21,658 bases of DNA, taken from NCBI GenBank assembly GCA_934553285.1, contig CAKTFD010000026.1, positions 1 through 21,658 of the forward strand. Direction: 5' to 3'. Every line of letters starts with the position of its first letter. The first letter of the stretch is position 1. The position numbers and the translations under genes were made by a program. Below, one piece after another: positions 6,879 through 15,453 of the stretch. The DNA comes from an uncultured Faecalibacterium sp. Lineage in GTDB: Bacteria; Bacillota; Clostridia; Oscillospirales; Ruminococcaceae. The notes beneath the pieces were generated by a model that was not told the origin of the DNA, ran no database searches, and worked only from the letters and a program-made list of their open reading frames with translations.

Positions 6879-7457
6879 TCACCCTTCATTCTGCCCGCAG
6901 CGGGCCAGGATATCCTCGTAGGCGGCCTTGCTTTCAGGGTCCAGCGGCTTGCCCTCGGACAGCACAAAGCCGTTGGTCTGCCGCAAAGCGGCCAGCATGG
7001 CGGCGTCCAGATCCTTCATTTCCAGCTTGCGCAGCTTTTCCACCCCGGGCCAGTCCCGCTCGGCGCTGGTCATATCTGCCAGATACAGGATCTTATCCAG
7101 CTGGGTCATACCGGCTTTTCCCGCCGTATGGCAGGCAATGGCGTTGAGCACTGCCTCGTCCTCAACGCCCCACTCGGTGCGGGCCAGGATGGCGGCACAG
7201 ATGCCGTGCCACACCGGTGCAGGCCGGGCCTCGCCGCCCTGCGCGTACTCCGGGTGCGCCTGCATGATGGCGCGCATCTCGTCCTTGGGCAGTTCCTTGG
7301 CGGCATCGTGCAGCAGGGCCGCCAGCGCTGCCTGCTCCGGGTCGGTGCCGTAATGCTTTGCCAGCTTGACGGCCATTTTTTTTACGTTGATGGTATGCTC
7401 GTAGCGCTTATCGCTCAGTCGGCCGCGCACAAGTTCCTTTGCCTGTTTCAGATCCAT
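6879..7457 (-). CDS. yqeK: YqeK-type HD-domain hydrolase
   Basis: A 192-residue HD-domain protein with metal ligands in order: H21 (YEHTI), H50-D51 (LLHD), H84 (WHG), H110 (HTAG) and D127 (LAD). This pattern fits YqeK, characterised in Firmicutes as a symmetrical diadenosine tetraphosphate hydrolase; the activity here is inferred from family. Its ATG at 7457-7455 abuts the nadD stop with no gap, and the AAGGAAG ribosome site lies inside the end of nadD, so the two are probably translated together. The pairing nadD-yqeK is a standard Firmicutes arrangement. Confidence 0.93.
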   Translation of the reverse strand: MDLKQAKELVRGRLSDKRYEHTINVKKMAVKLAKHYGTDPEQAALAALLHDAAKELPKDEMRAIMQAHPEYAQGGEARPAPVWHGICAAILARTEWGVEDEAVLNAIACHTAGKAGMTQLDKILYLADMTSAERDWPGVEKLRKLEMKDLDAAMLAALRQTNGFVLSEGKPLDPESKAAYEDILARCGQNEG

Positions 7458-8096
7458 TTATCTGCTACTTCCTTCTGTGTTCTGGTATAGTCCTTCCCGC
7501 CGGATCACGGCACGCACCGTTTCCGGCAGCTCTGCTTCGCAGCCTTCTCCGGCGGCAAGGCGGGCGCGCAGCTGGCTGCTGGCCATGGGCAGCGCCTGCA
7601 CCGGAGCAAACAGGATGCGTCCGCCCGCCGGGTCCAGCTGCTTTGCCTTTGTATGCAGCGCCGGGGCATCCCCGATATCCCGGCTGGTGACCACCAGCCG
7701 CGCCAGGCGCAGGATATCCTGCCAGCGGTGCCAGGCATCAAAGCTGAGCAGCATATCGCTGCCGATGGCCAGATACAGCGCCGCACCCGGGTACGCCCGC
7801 GCCAGCATCTCCAGCGTGCACACGGTATAATTCCGGTTTCCCTGTGCGGCCTGCGCCACCTCCCAGCCGCTTACTTCCAGCTGCGGCATCCCCGGCTCCT
7901 GCGCCAGCGCACAGAAGCACCGGCACATTTCCAGCCGCAGCGCCCCGGAGGCATTTGTTCCCTGTTTGAACGGAGAGGTGCCTGCCGGCATCACCACGAT
8001 CTTATCCGGGCGCACGCGGTCCGCCGCTGCCCGCAGGTTATTCAGGTGGCCATTGTGGGGCGGGTCGAAACTGCCGCCATAGAGAAGGATCTTCAT
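7458..8096 (-). CDS. nadD: Nicotinate-nucleotide adenylyltransferase
   Basis: A 212-residue nucleotidyltransferase that makes deamido-NAD from nicotinate mononucleotide and ATP. The N-terminal nucleotide-binding signature GGSFDPPHNGH (7-17) is intact, as is the C-terminal SSQLRARL stretch that corresponds to the ISST-type motif. The ATG at 8096-8094 comes one base after the stop of the YhbY-like gene. No strong Shine-Dalgarno is visible, so it probably depends on coupling to the gene upstream. One of the two CTA codons noticed in the window is near its 3' end (7488-7490). Confidence 0.96.
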   Translation of the reverse strand: MKILLYGGSFDPPHNGHLNNLRAAADRVRPDKIVVMPAGTSPFKQGTNASGALRLEMCRCFCALAQEPGMPQLEVSGWEVAQAAQGNRNYTVCTLEMLARAYPGAALYLAIGSDMLLSFDAWHRWQDILRLARLVVTSRDIGDAPALHTKAKQLDPAGGRILFAPVQALPMASSQLRARLAAGEGCEAELPETVRAVIRREGLYQNTEGSSR

Positions 8097-8097
8097 C

Positions 8098-8394
8098 TTA
8101 CTTCAACAGGTCAGCGTAGGCGCTGTCCTTTTTCTTCTGCAGGTACAGCACGAACTTGGAGCCGATGACCTGCACGCAGTCTGCACCGGTGGCCTCGGCC
8201 AGCTTGACGGATGCTTCGCGGGCATTGTACATGCTGCTTTCCAGCACCTTGACCTTGATAAGCTCCCGGGCATCCAGGCAGTCCTTCACGCCCTGGATCA
8301 TAGTCTCGTCGATCTCGCCCTTGCCCACGATGTAAACGGGGTCCATGGTATTTGCTTTGCCGCGCAGGATAGCGCGCTGTTTGCTTGTCAGCAT
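8098..8394 (-). CDS. yhbY: YhbY/CRM-domain RNA-binding protein
   Basis: A 98-residue protein beginning MLTSKQRAILRGKANTMDP with the block LIKVKVLE, as in the YhbY (YqeI) group of single CRM-domain proteins associated with assembly of the large ribosomal subunit. The usual GxxG loop reads VGKGEID, so the fourth position is Glu instead of Gly. The ATG at 8394-8392 follows an AAAGGAG site. It lies between rdgB and nadD, a common position in Clostridia and Bacilli. The function is inferred from the family. Confidence 0.93.
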   Translation of the reverse strand: MLTSKQRAILRGKANTMDPVYIVGKGEIDETMIQGVKDCLDARELIKVKVLESSMYNAREASVKLAEATGADCVQVIGSKFVLYLQKKKDSAYADLLK

Positions 8395-8452
8395 AGTTTT
8401 TCTCCTTTATTTTGAGGTAGATATTCTGGTAAAAAACGATTTTGAATTTCTA

Positions 8453-9091
8453 TTATCTTTCTGCCAGAAAGCCCGGCAGCTGCTTTTCCAGCTCTGCCAG
8501 CGCGTTGCCGCGGTGGCTGATGGCGTCCTTTTCGTCCGGGGTCAGCTGGGCATAGCTGCGCTCCTCGGTGTTGGGGCGCTTGTCCGTTTTGCCCACGCCG
8601 CAGTCGGCGGGGATGAACAGCGGGTCGTAGCCAAAGCCGTAGTCCCCGCACAGGCGCGTAAAAGCGATGCTGCCCGGACACTCGCCCATGCAGGTCAGGT
8701 GCCGCCCATCCGGCAGGATAAAGCACACCGCCGATACGAACTTTGCGCCCCGCTGCCCGGCAGGCACCGCCTGCATGGCAGCCAGCAGCTTGTCGTTGTT
8801 GGCCTCGTCATCGCCGTGATGGCCGCAGTAGCGGGCGCTGTATACGCCGGGTGCCCCGTTCAGGGCATCCACGCACAGGCCGGAGTCATCGGCGATGGTG
8901 GGCAAGCCGCTTGCCCTGCAGATCGTCTCGGCCTTGATAAGCGCATTTTCCGCAAAGGTGGTGCCAGTTTCCTCCGGCTCGATGGTGATGCCCAGTTCCT
9001 TCTGGCTCACCACCTCGTGTCCCTGCGCTTCCAGGATGCGGCGCAGTTCGCGGAGCTTGCCGGCGTTGCCGGTCGCTGCACAGATCTTCAT
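8453..9091 (-). CDS. rdgB: XTP/dITP diphosphatase (Ham1/RdgB family)
   Basis: A 212-residue house-cleaning enzyme that hydrolyses dITP, XTP and related non-canonical purine nucleotides so they are not incorporated into DNA. The family motifs are present: TGNAGKLREL at the N-terminus, TFAENALIKA (45-54), ADDSGLCVDAL (67-77) with the catalytic aspartates, GYDPLF, and SHRGNAL near the C-terminus. An upstream in-frame ATG (9142) exists, but MKICAATGN at 9091 is the family start and has a GAGGAGG ribosome site at 9100-9106 that overlaps the ftsY stop codon. A 58-base gap separates it from the YhbY gene. Confidence 0.96.
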   Translation of the reverse strand: MKICAATGNAGKLRELRRILEAQGHEVVSQKELGITIEPEETGTTFAENALIKAETICRASGLPTIADDSGLCVDALNGAPGVYSARYCGHHGDDEANNDKLLAAMQAVPAGQRGAKFVSAVCFILPDGRHLTCMGECPGSIAFTRLCGDYGFGYDPLFIPADCGVGKTDKRPNTEERSYAQLTPDEKDAISHRGNALAELEKQLPGFLAER

Positions 9092-9099
9092 CTTCCACG

Positions 9100-9106
9100 C
9101 CTCCTC
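9100..9106 (-). promoter_or_regulatory. Ribosome binding site of rdgB overlapping the ftsY stop
   Basis: GAGGAGG on the minus strand, eight bases before the rdgB ATG, shares bases with the ftsY TGA at 9107-9105. It fixes the short rdgB start and indicates translational coupling to ftsY. Confidence 0.75.
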
Positions 9107-10043
9107 AATGCTTCCAGGTACGGGGGAGCAGTTCTTCCACAAAGCCCTCCGGGGTAAAGGGCAGCAGGTCGTCGATGCCCTCGCCCACGCCGATAAAGCG
9201 CACCGGCAGCCCCAGCCGCTGCTTGACCGCCACCACGCAGCCGCCCTTGGCGGTGCCGTCCAGCTTGGTCAGGATGATGCCGGTGGCATCCGCCGCCTTG
9301 CAGAACTCCTTGGCCTGGCTGATGGCATTCTGGCCGGTGATGGCATCCAGCACCAGCAGCGTTTCCAGGCTGGCTTCCGGGCTGGCCTTTTTGACGCTGC
9401 GGCTGATCTTGGACAGCTCTGCCATCAGGTTTGCCTTGTTGTGCAGGCGGCCTGCGGTGTCCGCAATGACCATATCGTAACCGCGTGCTGTGGCAGATTT
9501 GACCGTATCAAAGATAACGGCGGCGGGGTCCGCACCTTCGCCTGCGCTGACGATGGGCACACCGGCGCGGTCTGCCCAGATCTCCAGCTGCTCGCTGGCA
9601 GCGGCGCGGAAGGTATCGCCGGCGGCCAGCATCACCCGCTTGCCCTGCCGGGTGTAGTAATCGGCCAGCTTTGCGATGCTGGTGGTCTTGCCCACGCCGT
9701 TGACCCCGATGACCAGGATGACGGCGGGCTTGCCGTCCAGTGCCATCTCGGCTTCCGGGGTCATCTCCTCAGCGATGATCTCGCGCAGGGCGTCCGCAGC
9801 TTCCTCACCGGTCCGAAGCCCTTTTTCGCGCACGCGGTCCCGGAGCTTATCCACCAGATGTACGGCCACCTCGCCGCCCACATCGGCCAGGATCAGCTGT
9901 TCCTCCAGCGCATCATACATGTCATCATCGATGACACTGCCGGTCAGGGTGTTCATGATGCTGCCCCAGAAGCCGGTGCGGGTCTTTTCCAGACCCGTTT
10001 TCATTTTGTCTTTTTCTTTTTTTCCAAATCCGAAGAACGCCAT
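9105..10043 (-). CDS. ftsY: Signal recognition particle receptor FtsY
   Basis: A 312-residue SRP GTPase that receives ribosome-nascent-chain complexes at the membrane. It has an N domain (about 20-95) and a G domain with GVNGVGKT (113-120), DTFRAAASEQL (143-153), DTAGR (195-199) and TKLDGTAKGG (259-268). The N-terminus is a short MAFFGFGKKEK membrane-binding stretch without the long acidic A domain of E. coli FtsY, as is normal for Firmicutes. A longer in-frame start at 10106 is unlikely: the ATG at 10043-10041 follows GGGAGG at 10049-10054. It follows smc by 40 bases; the smc-ftsY order is conserved in Firmicutes. Confidence 0.97.
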   Translation of the reverse strand: MAFFGFGKKEKDKMKTGLEKTRTGFWGSIMNTLTGSVIDDDMYDALEEQLILADVGGEVAVHLVDKLRDRVREKGLRTGEEAADALREIIAEEMTPEAEMALDGKPAVILVIGVNGVGKTTSIAKLADYYTRQGKRVMLAAGDTFRAAASEQLEIWADRAGVPIVSAGEGADPAAVIFDTVKSATARGYDMVIADTAGRLHNKANLMAELSKISRSVKKASPEASLETLLVLDAITGQNAISQAKEFCKAADATGIILTKLDGTAKGGCVVAVKQRLGLPVRFIGVGEGIDDLLPFTPEGFVEELLPRTWKH

Positions 10044-10048
10044 AGTGT

Positions 10049-10054
10049 CCTCCC
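10049..10054 (-). promoter_or_regulatory. Ribosome binding site fixing the ftsY start
   Basis: GGGAGG on the minus strand, five bases ahead of the ATG at 10043-10041. It favours the 312-residue product over the longer frame beginning at 10106. Confidence 0.7.
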
Positions 10055-10083
10055 ATCTATTTTGTCTGTTTTTATATTTTATA

Positions 10084-13000
10084 TCAGGAAACCAGCGTTG
10101 CGTCAACCTGTTCCAGATCCAGTTTGAGCAGTTTGGACACGCCGTCCTCCTGCATGGTCACACCATACAGCACGTTGGCTGCTTCCATGGTGCCGCGGCG
10201 GTGGGTGATGACGATGAACTGGGTCTTTTCGCTTATCCTATGCAGATACTGGGCAAACCGCACCACGTTGGCATCGTCCAGCGCAGCCTCGATCTCGTCC
10301 AGGATGCAGAAGGGGGCGGGGTTCACCGCCAGGATGGCAAAGTAGATGCTGATGGCCACCAGCGCCTGCTCGCCGCCGGAAAGGGCCTCCAGATTTTTAA
10401 TGACCTTGCCCGGCGGTGCCACCCGGATGCCGATACCGCAGGCCAGCACATCGCTTTCGTCCTCCAGCACAAGGCTGGCTTCGCCGCCGCCGAACAGCTC
10501 GGTGAACACGCGGCCGAAGTTTTCGTTGATGGCACGGAAGCTGTCGGTAAAGATCTCCCGCATCTGTGCAGAGAGCTTTGCGATCATCCGGCTCAGCTCG
10601 CTGCGGCTCTCCTCCACATCGGTCACCTGACGGGCCAGTGCATCGTAGCGGGCCTTTACCTCTTTGTACTCCTCGATAGCGCTCACATTCACGCTGCCCA
10701 GGGCGCGGATCCTGCTGCGCAGGTCGGCTACCTGTGCCCGCAGGGCGGGCAGGCTGTCGAACTCCACACACACCGCCTCCGCCTGGCTGACCGAGAGCTG
10801 GTACTCATCCCACAGCTTGGCCACGGTCTGGTCGTACTCGGTCTCAGCAGCGGCCTTGCGCTCGGCAAGCCGGGCCATCTCCCGGCCCATCTCCTCGCGG
10901 CTGTCGGAAGCCGTGCGCGCTCTGGCCAGGGTCTCGGTCTCCTTCTGCTGGCAGGTAAGCCGCTTTCCGGTGGCTTCCCGGATGGCCTGTTCCTTTTGGG
11001 CAATGGTGGTCTGGCTGTCCGTCTTTGCCTGGCGGATGGCCGCTATCTCGGTGCGGCAGGCAGCGCTGCGGGCCGCAAGGGCGGCAATGCTCTCTTCCAG
11101 CGCAGCGCGGCGGGCAGCGGCATCCTTTGCCCGCTGTTCCAGCGCGGCGATCTGGCTGTAGGCCAGCTCCGCGTCCTTCTGGCGGGTCACCTGTGCCAGC
11201 CGTTTTGCGCTCAGTGCCTGCGCCAGCTGGTTCTGCCGGGTCAAAAAGCTGTCGCTGCCCTCGGCAATGCGGCTGATCTCGGCGGTGAGCCGGTCGATCT
11301 GCGCGGTCAGCTCTGCCTGCTGCAGCGCAGCGGCATCCGCTTTGCTGCGGCTGTCGTCCAGGGCTGCGTGCAGGGCATCCGTCTGCTGTTGGCCGTCCCG
11401 CAGGGCGGCCTGCAGCTGTGCCACCGCTGCTTCCAGCCGCTTTTGCTCCGCTTCTGCGCGCACCCGGTCGTTGGCGGCGGTGATCTGCTCGCTGGCAGTA
11501 GCAGTCAGCTCTGCCTGCAGCGCATCCACCTGCTCCTTGCACTGGTCGGTCTTTTCCTGTGCGGTCAGGCAGTCCTTCTGCAGGTTTGCCGCCTTCACGC
11601 GCAGTTCTTCCATCTCCTGTTTGCGGGTGAACAGCCCGGCGCTGCGCTGCACGCTGCCGCCGGTAAAGCTGCCGCCTGCATTGATGACCTGGCCATCCAG
11701 CGTGACCACCTTGTTGTGGTAGCCGTTATCCCGCGCCACCCGGGAAGCCTCGTTGATGTCGTCCACCACGATGATGCGTCCCAGCAGGTTGGATACGATA
11801 TTCTCGTACCGGCGGTCGGCCCGCACCAGGCTGGAGGCAAGCCTTGCCGTGCCGGACAGCCGCCCCCGGAACACCCCGGGCTGCACGGTATCCAGCGGCA
11901 GAAAGGTAGCACGGCCTGCATTATCGCTGCGCAGCAGGGCGATGGCCGCCTTGGCAGCAGCCTCGTTTTCCACCACGATGTTCTGCAAAGCACCGCCCAG
12001 GGCGGTCTCTACGGCCACCTCGCAGCCCGGCTCCACCTGCAGGATGGCGGACACCGGCCCAAGGATGCCCCGCAGGCGGCGCGCACCGGCGGCGCGCATG
12101 ACCGCCCGGACCGAGTTCTGGTAGCCGTCCATGTTCTTTTCCAGCTCGCGCAGCACCGAAAGGCGCTGGCGGGCAGCATCCAGCTCCCTGCCCAGCCGCT
12201 GCTCGGCAGCATCCGCTTCGTCCAGCGCCGCCTTACGGCCGCGCAGCTTAAGCTCCAGCCCGGCGCGGATATTGCCCAGCTGTTTTTCGTTTTCTTCCAG
12301 CGTCTGGCGGTACTTTACGGTATCGGCCAGATCCTGCTTTGCCTCGTCCAGCCGGGCGGCGGCAGCCTGCGTACTCTGTTCCAATGCGGGCAGGCGCTGG
12401 CGGGCCGTGTCCCCGGCGGCTTCGGCAGCGGCCTGCGCCACCTGCGCCTCGGTACGCTTTGCCGTGCGGTCAGCCAGTTCTGCCCGCAGGGTATCCTTGC
12501 GGGCACCGCTGGCATTGCTGGCATCCGCCAGGCGGGCAAGCTCTGCGTTCAGCGCTTCGATCTCCGCCGCCAGCTTTTCGCCCTCGGCCTCCATGGTCTT
12601 TGCCACGGCGCGGTGGCGCTGCAAAGCGGCGTCCGCCTCGGCTCCCTCCTGCTTTCCGGCGGCGATCTCCTGCTGCAGAGAGGCCGCGCTCTCCTCGTTG
12701 CGCAGGATATCGTTTTCCAGCACGGCGATGCGGCTGTCCGAGCCGCTGATCTGCTCGGTGATGCTGCGGATATCCCCATTCAGGCGCTCAACGGCAACCG
12801 TCAGCTGCTGTGCCTGCATCCGGATCTCCTCAGCCTCCTGCTCGGCGGCCCTTGCAGCGCTGTCAAAGCGCTCGTACTCTGCCTGCGCGGTCTCGTAGTC
12901 CCGCACCTGCTGGCGCACCGCCTCCCGGGCGCGGTGTACCCCATCGGTCCACAGGGTCACTTCCAGCGTTTTGCGCTGGGCACTCAGTTCCAGAAACTTC

Positions 13001-13641
13001 TGTGCCTTTGCGCTCTCTTTTTCCAGCGGGCCTACCCGGCTTTCCAGCTCGCCCAGGATATCCCGCAGCCGCTCCAGGTTTTCCCCTGCCGCAGCCAGGC
13101 GGCGCTCCGCCTCGGTCTTGCGGTAGCGGTACTTGGCAATGCCGCAGGCCTCCTCAAAGATCTCCCGGCGCTCGCTGCTTTTGGCCGCCACGATCTCTGC
13201 GATGCGGCCCTGCCCGATGACCGAGTAGCCATCGCGCCCGATGCCGGTATCCAGCAGCAGCTCGTACACATCCCGCAGGCGGCACACCTGGCCGTTGATG
13301 GTATACTCGCTCTCACCAGAGCGGTAGTATTTGCGGCCGATCGTCACCTCGTCCGCGTCCAGATCCAGCGTATGGGCGGTGTTATCCAGCGTGAGCCGCA
13401 CCTGCGCAAAGCCCATGGGGCTGCGCTTGCGGGTGCCGCCAAAAATAACATCCTCCATCTTGCCGGCAGCGCGCAGCTGGCGGGAGCTGGTCTCGCCCAG
13501 CACCCAGCGCACCGCATCCGAAAGGTTGGATTTGCCGGAGCCGTTAGGCCCCACCACGCCGGTAACGCCGGTATCAAAGCCGATCTTTACTTTATCGGGA
13601 AAGCTCTTAAAGCCCTGGATCTCCAGTTCTTTGAATACCAT
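10084..13641 (-). CDS. smc: Chromosome segregation ATPase SMC
   Basis: At 1185 residues this is a full-length bacterial SMC, the core of the condensin complex that compacts and segregates chromosomes with ScpA and ScpB (not in this window). Walker A is GPNGSGKS (31-38). Two long coiled-coil arms rich in Ala, Glu, Gln and Arg flank a hinge at about residues 505-665, which ends in the GGSFTGGS stretch. The ABC signature LSGGEQ is near 1090 and Walker B, ILDEIEAALDD, near 1113. The ATG at 13641-13639 abuts the rnc stop with no gap. The sense strand has no TTA, CTA or TCA codon, which leaves the opposite strand open over the whole gene. Confidence 0.98.
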   Translation of the reverse strand: MVFKELEIQGFKSFPDKVKIGFDTGVTGVVGPNGSGKSNLSDAVRWVLGETSSRQLRAAGKMEDVIFGGTRKRSPMGFAQVRLTLDNTAHTLDLDADEVTIGRKYYRSGESEYTINGQVCRLRDVYELLLDTGIGRDGYSVIGQGRIAEIVAAKSSERREIFEEACGIAKYRYRKTEAERRLAAAGENLERLRDILGELESRVGPLEKESAKAQKFLELSAQRKTLEVTLWTDGVHRAREAVRQQVRDYETAQAEYERFDSAARAAEQEAEEIRMQAQQLTVAVERLNGDIRSITEQISGSDSRIAVLENDILRNEESAASLQQEIAAGKQEGAEADAALQRHRAVAKTMEAEGEKLAAEIEALNAELARLADASNASGARKDTLRAELADRTAKRTEAQVAQAAAEAAGDTARQRLPALEQSTQAAAARLDEAKQDLADTVKYRQTLEENEKQLGNIRAGLELKLRGRKAALDEADAAEQRLGRELDAARQRLSVLRELEKNMDGYQNSVRAVMRAAGARRLRGILGPVSAILQVEPGCEVAVETALGGALQNIVVENEAAAKAAIALLRSDNAGRATFLPLDTVQPGVFRGRLSGTARLASSLVRADRRYENIVSNLLGRIIVVDDINEASRVARDNGYHNKVVTLDGQVINAGGSFTGGSVQRSAGLFTRKQEMEELRVKAANLQKDCLTAQEKTDQCKEQVDALQAELTATASEQITAANDRVRAEAEQKRLEAAVAQLQAALRDGQQQTDALHAALDDSRSKADAAALQQAELTAQIDRLTAEISRIAEGSDSFLTRQNQLAQALSAKRLAQVTRQKDAELAYSQIAALEQRAKDAAARRAALEESIAALAARSAACRTEIAAIRQAKTDSQTTIAQKEQAIREATGKRLTCQQKETETLARARTASDSREEMGREMARLAERKAAAETEYDQTVAKLWDEYQLSVSQAEAVCVEFDSLPALRAQVADLRSRIRALGSVNVSAIEEYKEVKARYDALARQVTDVEESRSELSRMIAKLSAQMREIFTDSFRAINENFGRVFTELFGGGEASLVLEDESDVLACGIGIRVAPPGKVIKNLEALSGGEQALVAISIYFAILAVNPAPFCILDEIEAALDDANVVRFAQYLHRISEKTQFIVITHRRGTMEAANVLYGVTMQEDGVSKLLKLDLEQVDATLVS

Positions 13642-14316
13642 TTACTTTTCCTTTATCACGCCCAGCAGCTTGAGCGCTTCCTTGGCGGCACACTGCTCGG
13701 CAGCTTTTTTGCTGCGTCCCTCGCCCCGCGCCACCCGGTCGGAGTTAAAGCGCACCGCCACCACAAAATGCTTGTCGTGGTCCGGGCCGGACTCGCTTTC
13801 CACCACATAGCTCAGGCGCTCTTCCGGGTTCTGCTGCACGATCTCCTGCAGGCGGGTCTTGTAGTCGGCTTCGGCGTGCTTGCCCTCGGTGATGAAGGGC
13901 AGGATAAATTTGCGCGCCACCTCCATGCCGCCGTCCAGATACAGTGCGGCGATGACCGCCTCAAAAGCATCCGACACCACACTGGGGCGGGTGCGGCCGC
14001 CGCAGCGCTCCTCGCCGCGGCCCAGGCGCAGATACTCGCCCAGGTCGATCTCCTGCGCAAACTGGAACAGTGCGCCCTCGCTGACCAGGCTGGCGCGGAT
14101 GCGGGTCAGATCGCCCTCCGGCCGGTCGGCATAGGCATGGAACAGGTAATCTGCCGATACGATCTGCAGCACACTGTCGCCCAAAAACTCCAGCCGCTCG
14201 TTGTGCCGTACCGGAGTGCGGCTCTCGTTGGCGTAGCTGGTATGGGTAAGTGCGGTCTCCAGCAGCTCCGGATTTTTAAATTTATAACCGATGATCGTTT
14301 CCAACTGATGGCTCAT
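13642..14316 (-). CDS. rnc: Ribonuclease III
   Basis: A 224-residue endonuclease that cuts double-stranded RNA, notably rRNA precursors. The catalytic domain carries the signature NERLEFLGDSVL (39-50) with E40, E43 and D47, and the second acidic pair D116 and E119 in SDAFEA. A double-stranded RNA-binding domain occupies about 150-220 (DYKTRLQEIVQ to KKAAEQCAAKEAL). The ATG at 14316-14314 follows AAGGGAG. Between plsX and rnc there are 78 bases with two adjacent hairpins and no acpP, fabD or fabG, which often occur there in Firmicutes. The stop abuts the smc start. Confidence 0.97.
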   Translation of the reverse strand: MSHQLETIIGYKFKNPELLETALTHTSYANESRTPVRHNERLEFLGDSVLQIVSADYLFHAYADRPEGDLTRIRASLVSEGALFQFAQEIDLGEYLRLGRGEERCGGRTRPSVVSDAFEAVIAALYLDGGMEVARKFILPFITEGKHAEADYKTRLQEIVQQNPEERLSYVVESESGPDHDKHFVVAVRFNSDRVARGEGRSKKAAEQCAAKEALKLLGVIKEK

Positions 14317-14351
14317 ATTTCGACTCCCTTGAATAAGATCGAACCCTCTCC

Positions 14352-14386
14352 GGCGCAGGTGCGCCAGCCCTCCCCAGGGGCGGGCT
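14352..14386 (-). other. Tandem hairpins in the rnc leader
   Basis: Two stems sit back to back just upstream of rnc. GGCGC/GCGCC (within 14352-14365, a 14-base near-palindrome) is followed by AGCCC/GGGCT enclosing CCC/GGG with one mismatch (14366-14386). Neither is followed by a T-run, so they are not typical terminators. RNase III autoregulation through a leader hairpin is known in E. coli; here it is only a possibility. Confidence 0.5.
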
Positions 14387-14394
14387 TTGCGGGT

Positions 14395-15411
14395 TTATTC
14401 CTCAGTTTTCTGTGCTGCAGCCAGTTCATCCAGTGCGGACTGCATGGTGCCGCACAGATCGTTCTCCACGCAGATCTTTGCCTGCCGGATGGCGTTTTTG
14501 ATGCCCTTGGTCTTGGAGGAGCCGTGCGCCTTGATGACCGGCTGCTTTGCACCCAGGAAGGGTGCACCGCCGTACTCCTCGCTGTCCATCTGATGCTTCA
14601 GGTCGGTCACACCGCTCTTGAGCAGCAGGTAAGCCAGCTTACCGCCCAGGTTTGCCAGGAACATCTGCTTGAGCATCCCCAGCAGCATCTTGGCCACGCC
14701 CTCGGTCAGTTTCAGGATGACATTGCCGGTAAAGCCATCGCAGACCACGACGTCCACCTCGCCGTTCGGCACATCACGCGGCTCGATATTGCCCACAAAG
14801 CGGATGCCCGGGGTGGTCTTGAGCAGCTGATGGGCCTCCCGCAGCATGGGGGTGCCCTTGCTCTCCTCCGCGCCATTGTTGGCCAGCGCCACGCTGGGGG
14901 ACTGGCGGCCTTCCACCTTGTTCACATAGCAGCTGCCCATGACCGCAAAGGCGGCCAGCATCTCGGGGCGGCACTCTACGTTAGCGCCGCAGTCCAGCAG
15001 CAGGTAAGCCTGCTGCTTTGCCGGCACCATGGTAGCCAGCGCCGGGCGCTTGACCCCGCGCAGGGTGCGCACGATCAGGCTTGCACCCACATGCAGCGCA
15101 CCGGTGCTGCCGGCAGAAACAAAGGCATCGCCCTTGCCCTCCTTGAGCAGGTTGAGACCCACCACGATGGAGGAATCCTTTTTCTGGCGGATGGCACGGG
15201 CAGGCTCCTCGCACATCTCGATGACCTCGGTGCAGTTTACCAGCTCGATGCCATCCAGCGGGATGCTGTGCTCGGCAGCGATCTTGCGCACCAGCGCCTC
15301 GTTGCCCACACCAATGATCTGCACGCCGTACTCCTTAACGGCCTGGGCAGCGCCTTCCAGCACTACCAGGGGCGCGTTATCGCCGCCCATCATATCCACA
15401 ATAATCTTCAT
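14395..15411 (-). CDS. plsX: Phosphate acyltransferase PlsX
   Basis: A 338-residue peripheral membrane enzyme that turns acyl-ACP into acyl-phosphate, the donor for PlsY in phospholipid synthesis. Family landmarks are the N-terminus MKIIVDMMGGDNAP, VSAGSTGAL, LLDCGANVECRPEML, NGAEESKGTP and DGFTGNVILKLTEG. Length matches the family (about 330-345). The ATG at 15411-15409 follows an AAAGGAG site. It follows trmFO by 42 bases and precedes rnc, without the fatty acid synthesis genes that commonly come between. Confidence 0.96.
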   Translation of the reverse strand: MKIIVDMMGGDNAPLVVLEGAAQAVKEYGVQIIGVGNEALVRKIAAEHSIPLDGIELVNCTEVIEMCEEPARAIRQKKDSSIVVGLNLLKEGKGDAFVSAGSTGALHVGASLIVRTLRGVKRPALATMVPAKQQAYLLLDCGANVECRPEMLAAFAVMGSCYVNKVEGRQSPSVALANNGAEESKGTPMLREAHQLLKTTPGIRFVGNIEPRDVPNGEVDVVVCDGFTGNVILKLTEGVAKMLLGMLKQMFLANLGGKLAYLLLKSGVTDLKHQMDSEEYGGAPFLGAKQPVIKAHGSSKTKGIKNAIRQAKICVENDLCGTMQSALDELAAAQKTEE

Positions 15412-15453
15412 ACCCGTTTTCTCCTTTCGGTCCGTGGAGATCCGCTCTGCGGT

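Noticed and set aside
6851..6881. A terminator after yqeK
   Set aside because: A GC-rich palindrome (GCCCGGGC) follows the stop, but on the minus strand it is followed by an A-run rather than a U-run.
4839..7490. An 883-codon plus-strand frame opposite rsfS, the LCP gene and yqeK
   Set aside because: It is in register with all three sense genes, ends at a CTA codon of nadD, and shows no known domain.
10044..10106. N-terminal extension of FtsY
   Set aside because: The extra residues overlap the smc 3' end and lack family similarity; the internal ATG has GGGAGG at the correct distance.
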